Source: Chitinophagaceae bacterium
GTDB taxonomy: Bacteria > Bacteroidota > Bacteroidia > Chitinophagales > Chitinophagaceae
DNA: 64,000 nucleotides
Assembly (NCBI GenBank): GCA_017307755.1
Contig: JAFKGQ010000010.1
Coordinates: forward strand, 186,001 to 250,000
Reading direction: 5' to 3'
Shown piece by piece: positions 1 to 8,282 of the stretch. The translations under genes were made by a program, and so were the position numbers. Position 1 is the stretch's first letter. Every line of letters begins with the position of its first letter. The notes under the pieces were generated by a model, which saw only the letters and a program-made list of their open reading frames with translations, ran no database searches and was not told the origin of the DNA.

Positions 1-423
1 ACCGGATTGGATGAATTTTTTTTGTGTTTTCGCCAGCTTGATGAGCGCATCGGCATTGGGGATGACGCCGCCGTAAGTAGAGGCGCTGGCGCCTAACGTG
101 CCATAGTATGCGCCGAATTGGGACAAACCGCCCGCATAGGCTATTTCCCATTCCCCATCGAAGGAGGCGGGTGTATAGGCATTGCGATAAAAAGGTCCCA
201 CCCATTGTTGCTGACGGGTCAGTTGTGCGCCGTAGTCGGATGCGGTCACCCACAGGTTATTAAAAGTCAGCTGTACCTGGTTGAGGTACAGGTCTACGTC
301 TGCAGTAGAGGTGCCGGGATAGTTGGGATTGCCCAGTCGCGCATCGAGGCTTTTACTACAGGAAGCTATTCCTATAAGAAGGCTTATCGCCATGCACCCG
401 ATCAATATTTTTTTATAGTTCAT
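1..423 (-). CDS. SusD/RagB-like outer-membrane lipoprotein, N-terminal part (runs off the window)
   Basis: Only the first 141 codons are present; the frame is still open at base 1. The start ATG (421-423) opens a lipoprotein signal: a short basic N-terminus, a hydrophobic stretch, and the lipobox IASC with Cys near residue 18. The mature part is rich in aromatic and helical segments and has a FDGEWEIAYAG stretch of the kind found in SusD-like nutrient-binding lipoproteins. It lies 20 bp downstream of the SusC-like gene on the same strand, the standard susC-susD order. By family knowledge SusD proteins sit on the cell surface over the SusC channel and capture oligosaccharides or peptides. The substrate cannot be judged because the rest of the locus is outside the window. 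Confidence 0.85.
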   Translation of the reverse strand, partial: MNYKKILIGCMAISLLIGIASCSKSLDARLGNPNYPGTSTADVDLYLNQVQLTFNNLWVTASDYGAQLTRQQQWVGPFYRNAYTPASFDGEWEIAYAGGLSQFGAYYGTLGASASTYGGVIPNADALIKLAKTQKKFIQSG

Positions 424-443
424 ATTTTCTGTTTAAAAAAGTT

Positions 444-3400
444 TTAGAAAGTGACTCTCAAACTAGCGCCGTATCTGCGGGCCGAAGGGCCGCTGAGGAA
501 CTCCATGCCTCTTCCATTGCCCACACCCAGACCGGAAGCTTCCGGATCGAAGTGGATGTATTTGGGGAAATTGGGAGCATAGTACCAGAGATTGGTACCC
601 GACAGACTGAGTGAGAGAGAGCCGAATGGCGTCTTATCTAAAATTTTTGCGGGCAGGCTATAGGACAGGGATGCTTCCCGCAGGCGGATGCAGGTGGCAT
701 CGAAGACGGCGCCTTCATTGGCAGCGCCATTGGTGATGCTGTTGCCGTAATAGGCTTGTGTGGCGGAGATCTCGATATTATTAGGTTGTCCGTTCTCCAG
801 CACGCCCGGGAGGATATAGGGTGCGGCCCTGTCAAATTGCGTGTCCTTTGTCACACCCCTTCCCAGCAGGGCACCGGCCGTGGAGGCGAACATTTCGCCA
901 CCTTCGGTGAAATCCCACTGCATGCGAAAGGAAAGTCCTTTATAAGAAAGGGTACTGATGCCCGTGAGCTTGTACAGCGCATTGGGGTCGCCGATGATGC
1001 CGATGTCTCCCGAGTTGATGTAGTTCCCGTCTGTACCGACCAGCCGTCTGCCGGATTTCGGGTCTTTCTGGAAATAGTTCGCCATGATGATGCCCAGGGG
1101 ATAACCGTTCTTTGCAAAGGTCCCCAGGTTGGAGTACCCGGCAGTGTTGATCTGGGTCAGGTCGGGAGGCAGATTGGACACTTTACTTTTGTTCAGGGTA
1201 TATAACCCATCCAATTGCCATCTCCAGTCCTGGGTCTGGAAGACCGTCACACCTATTTTCAACTCGATGCCTTTGTTGGTGACCTTACCTGCGTTGATTT
1301 GTTTTTGGGTACCGCCGGCGGCAGGGTCAATCTGACGCAGGAGGATCTGGTCGTTTGCCACCCGCTGATAAACGGTGAGATCAACGTCGACGATATTGTT
1401 CAAGAACCTGCCTTCCACGCCGGCTTCTGTCTCTTTTAGCAATTCCGGTTTCAGATCGGGGTTGGGCAGCAAGGCCGGAATGGCATTGATGTTGATGGCC
1501 GTGCCCTTGGACGTGAGGAAATTCTGTGTGGCTGTGTACAAGGTAGCCCTGGTGGAATAGGCCGGCGGTATATTGGCGGAGGTGGCGTAGCCGATCCTCA
1601 GCTTTAAGTAATTGACTGCTTTGCTGCCTTTGAGACTTTCTATCGCTGTGGTTGGGATAAAGGACAGCGATGCGCTGGGATAAAAGATGGTGCGGTGGTT
1701 CTTTTCCACCGTGGAGAACCAGCTGTGGCGCCCTCCCACAGTCAAGTAAGCATAATCCTTATAGCCGAGGGTGCCCTGTGCGAAAGCGCCCAGGCTCAAT
1801 ATATCTGAATTGCCATTGTTCAAGGCTGTGATGCCATCTTCGCTGTTGGGGGAATGAGTGATAAAGTTGCCGTGGTTCATAAAGCCGTATACCAGCTGCT
1901 GGGTGCTGGTCATGCCCGTCTGTTCATATTTAGTATTCTTGGCATTGACGCCGGCGTCCACATTGAGGGAGAAGTCATCACCCAGGTTCCTGTTGTAATT
2001 CAGCAAACCTGTATGGTCCCAGATGGTGCTGATACCTGTGGTCGTACGATAGATCCCTGTAGGAGTGGCGATGCCGCCCTTGTTCTGAGCGTATTCCTGG
2101 AACTCGGTATAGTTGTCGTACCCTATCCTGTAAGAAACGTTCATCCCTTTGACCGGGGTTGCATAGGTGAACGTCATCTGGCCGAACACCCGGCTGACCT
2201 TATCGACGGTAAAAGAGTTATAGAGGGTCCAGCGGGGATTCTGAATATCGTTCCCATTACGATAGTAGATAGAAGAGTGGTCGGAAGGCAGCTCGTAGGG
2301 CAGTCCCATCAGGTCGACGGCGGTAGGAGTATACAAAACGTTACCAAATACGGAAGTGTTGGTGGAATTGTTGCCATAGCTGTCGCTGGTGGGGGGCGAG
2401 CTTACATTGGTCGTAACATAGTTGACTGTGCCGCTGACCGTGAACTTATTTGATAGTTTAGCCGACCCGCCAAACCCGAAAGTGTTCTTATACATGGAAT
2501 TCCCCGGCAGGTAGCCTTCGTCGTCCATGTAGCTGTAGCTCATGGCATAGCTGGCGGTGGGTGTGGCGCCTGAAACATTCACCGACGTATTGCTGGTGTT
2601 ACCTGTTTTGAAAAAGCGGGGGACGCTGTTATAATATTTGTAGTAATAAGGCGCTCCCTTGTATTGGGGGAATTCGGACGCGAGGGAGGACTTATCATAA
2701 GGATGGGTTACCACGGCAGGAGGATTGGTGAACTTGGCGCCCCAGTTGCTGAAGAAGGCAATGCCCTGGCTAAGGTCGAAACCGCCGCCGTATTCGGTGT
2801 TGTATTCAGGCAGGACGGCTTTTGTGCGGAAATAAGATTGGGAAACCATGATCTCCGCCTTTTTTCTTTCCTTTTGCGAGGCGCCGTTCCTGGTGGTGAT
2901 GAGGATCACGCCATTTCTTCCGGCTTCGCCGTAAAGAACGGTGGCGCTTAGTCCTTTTAGAATATTGACGCTTTCGATGTTATTGGGGTCCAGGTCCAGG
3001 AATCGGCTGGAGGTCTGAGTGCCGTAGGTAAAGTCGGCCTGGGTATTGGTGCTGTTGTCGAAGGGGACGCCATCGACGACGAATAGGGGTGTCGAGTTGC
3101 CGCTGATGGTGCTGATACCGCGGATGTTGATATTGGTGCCGCTGCCGCTGAGGCCGCTGGTGCTTAGGACATTCAGGCCCGGGGCCTTCCCGTTGAGGAC
3201 ACGTCCCAGATCGCCTTCGGGTCTTAGTTCCAGCGCCGATTTATCGACGGTGGCTACGGCATAGCCCAGGGCTTTCTTTTCTCTTTTGATACCGAGGGCT
3301 GTGACCACCACTTCGCTCAGGGCCGTGTTGTTTGATCGTAAAGCGATGGTGACGGTGGACCTGTCTTTTACGGAGATCTCCGCGGGCTCGAACCCTACGC

Positions 3401-3620
3401 CACTGATGATAAGGGTGGCATTGGCGGGAGTAGTGATCCTGAATTCGCCGTTGGATTCGGCGCTGGTACCTTTTCTAAGTCCTTTTATCCGGATAGAGGC
3501 TCCCGGGATGGGATTACCGGCAGGGTCCGTGACTTTTCCTGTGACTTCCTTAGTTTGCGCTGAAAGCTCAGATGAAATGAGCAATAGCAGGCACACTATG
3601 AGATAGTGAAGTTTTCTCAT
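444..3620 (-). CDS. SusC/RagA-family TonB-linked outer-membrane receptor
   Basis: A protein of 1058 aa, normal for SusC. It has a signal peptide ending near residue 22 (SSELSAQ), then a carboxypeptidase-regulatory-like beta-sandwich (about 25-100, starting KEVTGKVTDPAGNPIPGA). A TonB-box-like stretch (EVVVTALGIKREKKALGYA) follows, then a plug domain (about 110-230, with the typical ESVNILKGLSATVLYG and GVILITT), a long beta-barrel and a C-terminal strand ending in RVTF. It imports ligands captured by the partner SusD across the outer membrane with TonB energy. The SusD-like gene follows 20 bp downstream. No sigma/anti-sigma pair or hydrolase is visible in the window, so regulation and ligand are unknown. 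A degenerate second copy of its 5' region lies upstream at 3884-3978. Confidence 0.95.
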   Translation of the reverse strand: MRKLHYLIVCLLLLISSELSAQTKEVTGKVTDPAGNPIPGASIRIKGLRKGTSAESNGEFRITTPANATLIISGVGFEPAEISVKDRSTVTIALRSNNTALSEVVVTALGIKREKKALGYAVATVDKSALELRPEGDLGRVLNGKAPGLNVLSTSGLSGSGTNINIRGISTISGNSTPLFVVDGVPFDNSTNTQADFTYGTQTSSRFLDLDPNNIESVNILKGLSATVLYGEAGRNGVILITTRNGASQKERKKAEIMVSQSYFRTKAVLPEYNTEYGGGFDLSQGIAFFSNWGAKFTNPPAVVTHPYDKSSLASEFPQYKGAPYYYKYYNSVPRFFKTGNTSNTSVNVSGATPTASYAMSYSYMDDEGYLPGNSMYKNTFGFGGSAKLSNKFTVSGTVNYVTTNVSSPPTSDSYGNNSTNTSVFGNVLYTPTAVDLMGLPYELPSDHSSIYYRNGNDIQNPRWTLYNSFTVDKVSRVFGQMTFTYATPVKGMNVSYRIGYDNYTEFQEYAQNKGGIATPTGIYRTTTGISTIWDHTGLLNYNRNLGDDFSLNVDAGVNAKNTKYEQTGMTSTQQLVYGFMNHGNFITHSPNSEDGITALNNGNSDILSLGAFAQGTLGYKDYAYLTVGGRHSWFSTVEKNHRTIFYPSASLSFIPTTAIESLKGSKAVNYLKLRIGYATSANIPPAYSTRATLYTATQNFLTSKGTAININAIPALLPNPDLKPELLKETEAGVEGRFLNNIVDVDLTVYQRVANDQILLRQIDPAAGGTQKQINAGKVTNKGIELKIGVTVFQTQDWRWQLDGLYTLNKSKVSNLPPDLTQINTAGYSNLGTFAKNGYPLGIIMANYFQKDPKSGRRLVGTDGNYINSGDIGIIGDPNALYKLTGISTLSYKGLSFRMQWDFTEGGEMFASTAGALLGRGVTKDTQFDRAAPYILPGVLENGQPNNIEISATQAYYGNSITNGAANEGAVFDATCIRLREASLSYSLPAKILDKTPFGSLSLSLSGTNLWYYAPNFPKYIHFDPEASGLGVGNGRGMEFLSGPSARRYGASLRVTF

Positions 3621-3870
3621 GTAGATGCGTTTTGGTGATTAATAATAATGACTCAAGGCAGCTTTCCAGGTATATGCGGAAGGAAGTGTGAGGAACTCAA
3701 GAATTGACAGTGGTGGGAATTATAATTCGGGGTTAATTTACAAAAAATCCCGTTGTACTACCTATATATTAAAAAGGTTTTTATGCTATCCATATATGTT
3801 TTTACCTAGGGGTTAGCAAGCAACAGTCAAAGGCACGATGGAGCAGTATGAGGTGAAAAATACATAAAAG

Positions 3871-3978
3871 CCCTTCTGTCAAGTGAAGATATTTTCTCAT
3901 GTTTAGCAGTTTTGGTTACTTAATAAAAGACCGAAGCTGTTCATAGACAAAGCAATCGGCTCTCAATTGACAGAAGGG
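3871..3978. repeat. 12-bp inverted repeats flanking a susC-start-like relic
   Basis: CCCTTCTGTCAA (3871-3882) is perfectly inverted at 3967-3978. Arm similarity extends outward to AAGCCC/GGGCTT with a small bulge. Between the arms the minus strand carries an ATG (3898-3900) followed by GAGAAAA, like the true susC start. The downstream and upstream bases align over roughly 90 bp with 3607-3710, including a shared AATTGACAG at 3702-3710 and 3965-3973. I read it as a decayed duplicate of the receptor 5' end or a small miniature element; the sequence does not decide between them. Confidence 0.55.
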
Positions 3979-4623
3979 AGGGCTTACGTAATAAAAATGA
4001 CTAATGTGTGAACTCAGAGGGTAAAAATAATCTTAATTATGTTTATAATAGTTTGTTAAAATACATATTTATTATTACAATGTAAAAATCGAATAAAAGC
4101 TCATGCCTGGCTCTGGTATGTGTGCCGGCCACCGGCTTATTACCTACCTGACGATGGAAGATCATTGTGAAGTGTCGTGGTTGTCTCCCGGACCCTATAA
4201 ATGACCATTAACAACCGGATCTGGTCATCAAATGCATGTAAAATAAATTTAATATTTATTACAACAACTGAAAGACAGCAATTTTGGATTAACTTCAAGT
4301 TTTATGTATATATACTTTTTTTAATGTATATATTTTAAAACTGCTCTGCTTTGTCAAAAAGACAGACAGATGGTAAAAAAGACAGAGAATTTTCGCTTGA
4401 TTTTTGATGTGCATTACCTGGGTTAATTTTCAATATTTTATTAGGGTCCGGGAGAGGATGAGCGGTTGGGGAGGAGGTTGGACATTTTATGATAACTATT
4501 TGAAAGATAATATTTTATAAAGATTTTTTTAAGTAAAAAAAAGCGATTTTTTAAGGCTTTAAAGTTATTCACACCGTCAAAAATTTATTTTGTTATGTGG
4601 CGCTAATTTGTAATTTAGTGCAA

Positions 4624-4680
4624 GAATTTAATGGGTTAGTAAGTAAGGGGCCGGCGATTTAGCTGGCCCTTTTACTTTTT
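4624..4680 (+). ncRNA. Candidate small RNA or short leader transcript with its own promoter and terminator
   Basis: A possible promoter has TTTG at 4589-4592 and, 18 bp later, TAATTTAG (4611-4618), close to the Bacteroidota consensus TAnnTTTG. About 55 nt would be transcribed before an 11-bp stem-loop and T tract. There is no open reading frame. It contains TTTAATGGGTTAGTAA (4627-4642), and similar words precede two other terminators in the window (40889 and 48477). No gene upstream on this strand needs the terminator, which is the main argument for an independent transcript. Confidence 0.35.
4645..4680 (+). terminator. Rho-independent terminator before radA
   Basis: Arms 4645-4655 and 4662-4672 form an 11-bp, GC-rich stem (one G-T pair in the middle) around the loop GATTTA, followed by a T-rich tail. 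It lies on the plus strand between divergent genes, so it ends an upstream plus-strand transcript. Confidence 0.7.
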
Positions 4681-4760
4681 ATGCCATCCTTATTCTTTTC
4701 CGCTTCTTTTTATGTTCTTTCCTCCCTCTCCCATGCAATTTTTGCCAGTAACTTTACAGA

Positions 4761-6134
4761 ATGAGTAAAATAAAAACAGCTTTCTTCTGCAGTAATTGCG
4801 GTTATGAGAGTGCCAAGTGGTCGGGTAAGTGTCCTTCATGCGAGCAGTGGAATACTTTTGTCGAAGAGGTCATCACAAAAGACAACAAACTGGCGGAGAC
4901 TGATTGGAAAAAATTATCTCCTGTAAAAAAAGATGTCCGGACCTTGCCCTTGAGTGAAGTAGTGAGTGCCGAAGAGAAGAGGATCGTTACCTCAGACGCG
5001 GAGTTGAACAGAGTATTAGGCGGCGGCATCGTAACGGGAAGCATTGTGCTTGTGGCGGGTGAGCCGGGCATAGGTAAAAGTACGCTGTTCCTTCAGAACG
5101 GATTACTTTTAAAAGATCATGTCGTTCTTTATATCAGCGGGGAGGAAAGTGAGCAACAGATCAAGATGCGGGCAGACAGGCTGAAGATGCACAACGATCA
5201 ATTCTATCTCTTAACGGAAACATCCACGCAGGCGATTTTTCAGGAAATAAAAAAATTAAGACCCGGCTTGGTGATCGTGGATTCCATACAAACCCTGCAA
5301 TCTCCCTATATAGAATCGTCAGCCGGCAGCGTCTCTCAGATCAGGGAGTGTACATCAGAATTTCAACGTTTTGCCAAGGACTCGCAGACGCCTGTATTTC
5401 TCATCGGGCACATCACCAAGGATGGCGGCATTGCGGGTCCGAAGATCCTGGAACATATGGTGGACACAGTACTGCAATTTGAAGGGGACAGGCATTACGC
5501 TTACCGGATCCTGCGTACGTTGAAGAATCGCTTTGGCAGCACGGCCGAGCTGGGCATCTATGAAATGACAGAGGATGGCATGCGGGGGGTAAGCAATCCC
5601 AGCGAGCTATTGATCACTCAAAAGGAGGAGCAGCTTAGCGGTATTGCGATAGCTGCCACTATCGAAGGGTTGCGCCCTCTTCTTATAGAAGTGCAAGCGC
5701 TCGTGACACCATCCGTGTATGGAACCCCCCAAAGGACGGTGAGCGGACTAGACCTGCGTCGTCTTCAATTACTCCTGGCTGTGTTGGAAAAGAGAGGAGG
5801 TTTTCATTTCGGCATGAAAGACGTCTTTCTCAATATCGCCGGGGGGCTGAAAGTGGAAGACCCATCCATCGATCTGGCGGTGTTATGCGCATTGCTCAGC
5901 TCATATGAAGACACGCCGCTGCCTGCTCATTACTGTTTTGCCGGTGAGGTAGGGCTTAGCGGAGAGATCCGGGCGGTTGGCCGCGTCGAACAACGAATAG
6001 CGGAAGCCGAAAAATTAGGTTTTGAAAAGATCTTCGTCAGCAGATACAATATAAAAGGTTTGCACAACCAGAAATGGGGCATCGAGATCATGCCTGTGGG
6101 GAGGGTGGAAGAAGTTTATCAATATCTTTTTTAA
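4761..6134 (+). CDS. radA: DNA repair protein RadA (Sms)
   Basis: A protein of 457 aa with full RadA architecture. There is a C4 zinc finger (Cys10, 13, 24, 27), a RecA-like ATPase with Walker A GEPGIGKST (100-108), the RadA-specific KNRFGS motif (255-260), and a C-terminal Lon-protease-like domain with GGLKVEDPSIDLAV. RadA is a DnaB-type helicase that drives branch migration in recombinational repair. A -7-like element TAACTTTA (4749-4756) ends only 4 bases before the ATG, suggesting a very short leader. The lipoprotein gene follows after 15 bp and is probably co-transcribed. Confidence 0.97.
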   Translation: MSKIKTAFFCSNCGYESAKWSGKCPSCEQWNTFVEEVITKDNKLAETDWKKLSPVKKDVRTLPLSEVVSAEEKRIVTSDAELNRVLGGGIVTGSIVLVAGEPGIGKSTLFLQNGLLLKDHVVLYISGEESEQQIKMRADRLKMHNDQFYLLTETSTQAIFQEIKKLRPGLVIVDSIQTLQSPYIESSAGSVSQIRECTSEFQRFAKDSQTPVFLIGHITKDGGIAGPKILEHMVDTVLQFEGDRHYAYRILRTLKNRFGSTAELGIYEMTEDGMRGVSNPSELLITQKEEQLSGIAIAATIEGLRPLLIEVQALVTPSVYGTPQRTVSGLDLRRLQLLLAVLEKRGGFHFGMKDVFLNIAGGLKVEDPSIDLAVLCALLSSYEDTPLPAHYCFAGEVGLSGEIRAVGRVEQRIAEAEKLGFEKIFVSRYNIKGLHNQKWGIEIMPVGRVEEVYQYLF

Positions 6135-6149
6135 CGTACTTTTACCCAG

Positions 6150-7550
6150 ATGTACAAGCATTGGCTGTTTATACCCCTGGTCGCCGTCCTTACTTTTTTG
6201 TCCTGCAGAAAAGACAGCTTTGTCACCAGTGCAGATGCCGTCGTCCGCCTAAGCACAGATACCTTGTTCTTCGACACCGTGTTCGTATCGACAGGCAGTG
6301 TTACGCAGGTGGTCAAGATCATCAATGGGAATGATCAGAAGCTGCGTCTGTCGGATGTAAAGCTGATGGGCGGGAGCCAGTCTTATTTTTCCATTAATAT
6401 CGACGGCGCGGCAGGACCTCAGCGACAAGGGTTGGATCTGGAGGCAGGAGATTCCATTTATGTATTTGTCGCCATCACCATCCGGCCGGGGGCGGTCAAT
6501 CTTCCCTTCATTGTACAGGATAGCATCCAGGTCGCCTTTAACGGTGTATCCAAATATATTCAGTTGCGTGCATGGGGGCAAAATGCGCATTTTCTGCGTA
6601 ATGAAGTGATCCGGGGGAATGTGACCTGGGATAACACCCTACCCTATGTCATTTTGGGAGGATTAAGGGTAGATACGACTGCCCGGCTTACCATTCCCCA
6701 GGGATGCCGGGTCTATTTACATGCGGATGCTCCCTTACTGGTGGATGGGACATTAGAGGTTGCAGGTAGTAAAGACTCAGGCAGCCGGGTCATTTTTCAA
6801 AGCGACCGGCTTGATGATCCTTATCGTGGCTTCCCGGGCAGCTGGCCGGGTATTTATTTCAGACAAACCAGTACGGGCAATAAGCTCCAATATGCCGTCA
6901 TTAAAAATGCTTATCAGGCTGTCGTGGTGGAAGGGCCTTCTGCAGGAAGCTTCCCACAGCTGTCGATGGAGCAATGTATCATCGACAACAGCTATGACGC
7001 GGGAATACTGGGAGCAGGCGGCTCTATACAGTCGTCCAATTGTCTGATCAGCAATTGCGGAAAAAATATCGTGCTGAGCTATGGGGGACATTATCAATTT
7101 ATCCATTGTACGGCTGCCAGCTGGGGCAATGATCTTATCGCTCACACGCAGCCTGTATTATCAGTCAGCAATTATGTATTGCAGGGAAGCTCCATATTGA
7201 CAAGCGATCTGACCGCAGACTTTATCAACTGCATCTTCTGGGGTAACAGCGGCAATGTGGATGATGAAGTGCAGGTTTCCAAACAGGGCGCTACAGCTTT
7301 CCATGTAGGATTTTCTAATTGTTGCTGGAAGGTAAAAAACTCACCGGCGAATGTGACTGCTTCCAATATGATCGTGAACATCGATCCTATGTTTGACAGC
7401 GTCAATAATGTCCGGCGATATTATGATCTGCATTTGAAGGCTTCGTCGCCGATGATCGATAAAGGGATGGATGCCGGCGTGACCCTGGACCTCGATGGGA
7501 ATCCCCGGCCGGTGGGGTTACCAGACCTGGGGTGTTACGAGCATCAGTGA
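6150..7550 (+). CDS. Lipoprotein with right-handed parallel beta-helix region
   Basis: A protein of 466 aa with a lipoprotein signal (lipobox FLSC, Cys19). Residues about 35-145 look like a beta-sandwich (FFDTVFVSTGSVTQVVKI, an immunoglobulin-like pattern). From about 150 on, short repeated beta strands (VDGTLEVAG, LQYAVIKNAYQAVVV, GSIQSSNCLISNCG) suggest a parallel beta-helix. The end reads DLDGNPRPVGLPDLGCYE, typical of secreted Bacteroidota beta-helix proteins. It is likely surface or periplasmic. It sits 15 bp after radA. No catalytic residues can be assigned; a structural or carbohydrate-binding role is possible. Confidence 0.75.
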   Translation: MYKHWLFIPLVAVLTFLSCRKDSFVTSADAVVRLSTDTLFFDTVFVSTGSVTQVVKIINGNDQKLRLSDVKLMGGSQSYFSINIDGAAGPQRQGLDLEAGDSIYVFVAITIRPGAVNLPFIVQDSIQVAFNGVSKYIQLRAWGQNAHFLRNEVIRGNVTWDNTLPYVILGGLRVDTTARLTIPQGCRVYLHADAPLLVDGTLEVAGSKDSGSRVIFQSDRLDDPYRGFPGSWPGIYFRQTSTGNKLQYAVIKNAYQAVVVEGPSAGSFPQLSMEQCIIDNSYDAGILGAGGSIQSSNCLISNCGKNIVLSYGGHYQFIHCTAASWGNDLIAHTQPVLSVSNYVLQGSSILTSDLTADFINCIFWGNSGNVDDEVQVSKQGATAFHVGFSNCCWKVKNSPANVTASNMIVNIDPMFDSVNNVRRYYDLHLKASSPMIDKGMDAGVTLDLDGNPRPVGLPDLGCYEHQ

Positions 7551-7690
7551 GCAGACATGTCCGGCCGTCCCGGCCATCAGGAGGTGATGCCGCCCATCAT
7601 TCAAATTGTTCGCTAACTTAAACTTTAGCGTTCCATCTTTGTAAAACCTTAAGAATTGTAAATACCTTCAACTTCTAAAATCATCCTACT

Positions 7691-8215
7691 ATGTTACGCG
7701 TACTATTGTTTTCGATCTTTATGGTGGCCGGGGTCGGTGTCACAAGTGTCTATGATTTCAAGGTACCGGGGCTGGATGGAAAAACCATCGATCTTGCCAA
7801 ATACAAGGGTAAAAAACTCTTGATCGTCAATACAGCCTCCAAATGCGGGTTTACTCCGCAATATTCCGACCTGGAAAAATTGTATGAGCAGTATAAGGAC
7901 AAGCTGGTGATCGTAGGTTTCCCTGCCAATAACTTCCATCAGCAGGAGCCGGGTACTAATGCCGAGATCAGCGAGTTCTGCAAAAAGAATTATGGTGTTA
8001 CTTTCCCCATGGCCGAGAAGGTGGATGTCATCGGGGAAAATACACATCCACTTTTTAAATACCTGACGGATGAAGCAAAGAAGATGGGAGTAGCCGATCC
8101 AGTCATCGGCTGGAATTTTACAAAATTCCTCATCGATGAAAAGGGGAAATTAGTAGCCGTGTTTCCCAGTAAGGTAAAACCCATGGATGAACAGATCACG
8201 AAATATTTGAATTGA
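7691..8215 (+). CDS. Glutathione peroxidase family, cysteine type, exported
   Basis: A protein of 174 aa with an N-terminal hydrophobic segment (about 1-19) that looks like a signal peptide. The peroxidatic residue is Cys52 in NTASKCGFTPQY, so this is not a selenoprotein. The other catalytic residues are Gln85 (in HQQEPG) and Trp141-Asn142 (WNFTKF). Cys97 (EISEFCKKN) is in the place of the resolving cysteine of thioredoxin-dependent members, so reduction by thioredoxin-like proteins is more likely than by glutathione. It removes hydroperoxides, probably in the periplasm. It is monocistronic: a terminator follows at 8237. Confidence 0.93.
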   Translation: MLRVLLFSIFMVAGVGVTSVYDFKVPGLDGKTIDLAKYKGKKLLIVNTASKCGFTPQYSDLEKLYEQYKDKLVIVGFPANNFHQQEPGTNAEISEFCKKNYGVTFPMAEKVDVIGENTHPLFKYLTDEAKKMGVADPVIGWNFTKFLIDEKGKLVAVFPSKVKPMDEQITKYLN

Positions 8216-8236
8216 GATCTAAGTGCCTAATAAAAG

Positions 8237-8264
8237 AACCCTGGCTGTCGCCAGGGTTTTTGTT
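8237..8264 (+). terminator. Terminator after the peroxidase gene
   Basis: A perfect 9-bp stem AACCCTGGC/GCCAGGGTT (237-245 and 250-258 of the 8000s) with loop TGTC and a T run. It argues against any start of the next gene upstream of it. Confidence 0.9.
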
Positions 8265-8269
8265 TATAG

Positions 8270-8277
8270 TATATTTG
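8270..8277 (+). promoter_or_regulatory. -7 element of the Pol III delta gene
   Basis: TATATTTG matches the Bacteroidota -7 consensus TAnnTTTG exactly and lies 5 bases before the ATG at 8283, so the mRNA would be nearly leaderless. No clear -33 TTG is at the usual distance. Confidence 0.6.
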
Positions 8278-8282
8278 CGCCT

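Larger units (their letters stand above)
3621..4760. other. 1.1-kb AT-rich intergenic region
   Basis: No convincing protein gene lies between the divergent susC-like gene and radA. The region contains a degenerate repeat of the susC upstream/start region (3884-3973), a 12-bp perfect inverted repeat (3871-3882 and 3967-3978), and two copies of AAAAAGACAGA 20 bp apart (4356-4366 and 4376-4386). At its radA end is a candidate short RNA ending in a terminator (4624-4680). Base composition is much more AT-rich than the flanking genes. A 33-codon ORF at 4103 lacks coding character. Confidence 0.7.

Noticed and set aside
118..447. Plus-strand frame opposite the SusD-like gene
   Set aside because: It lies antisense to a well-supported lipoprotein frame and has no family features.
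4103..4204. 33-codon ORF in the susC-radA gap
   Set aside because: No coding bias, no ribosome site or promoter, no recognisable sequence.
8223..8282. N-terminal extension of the Pol III delta frame
   Set aside because: It would translate through a perfect terminator and a -7 element; the family start is at 8283.
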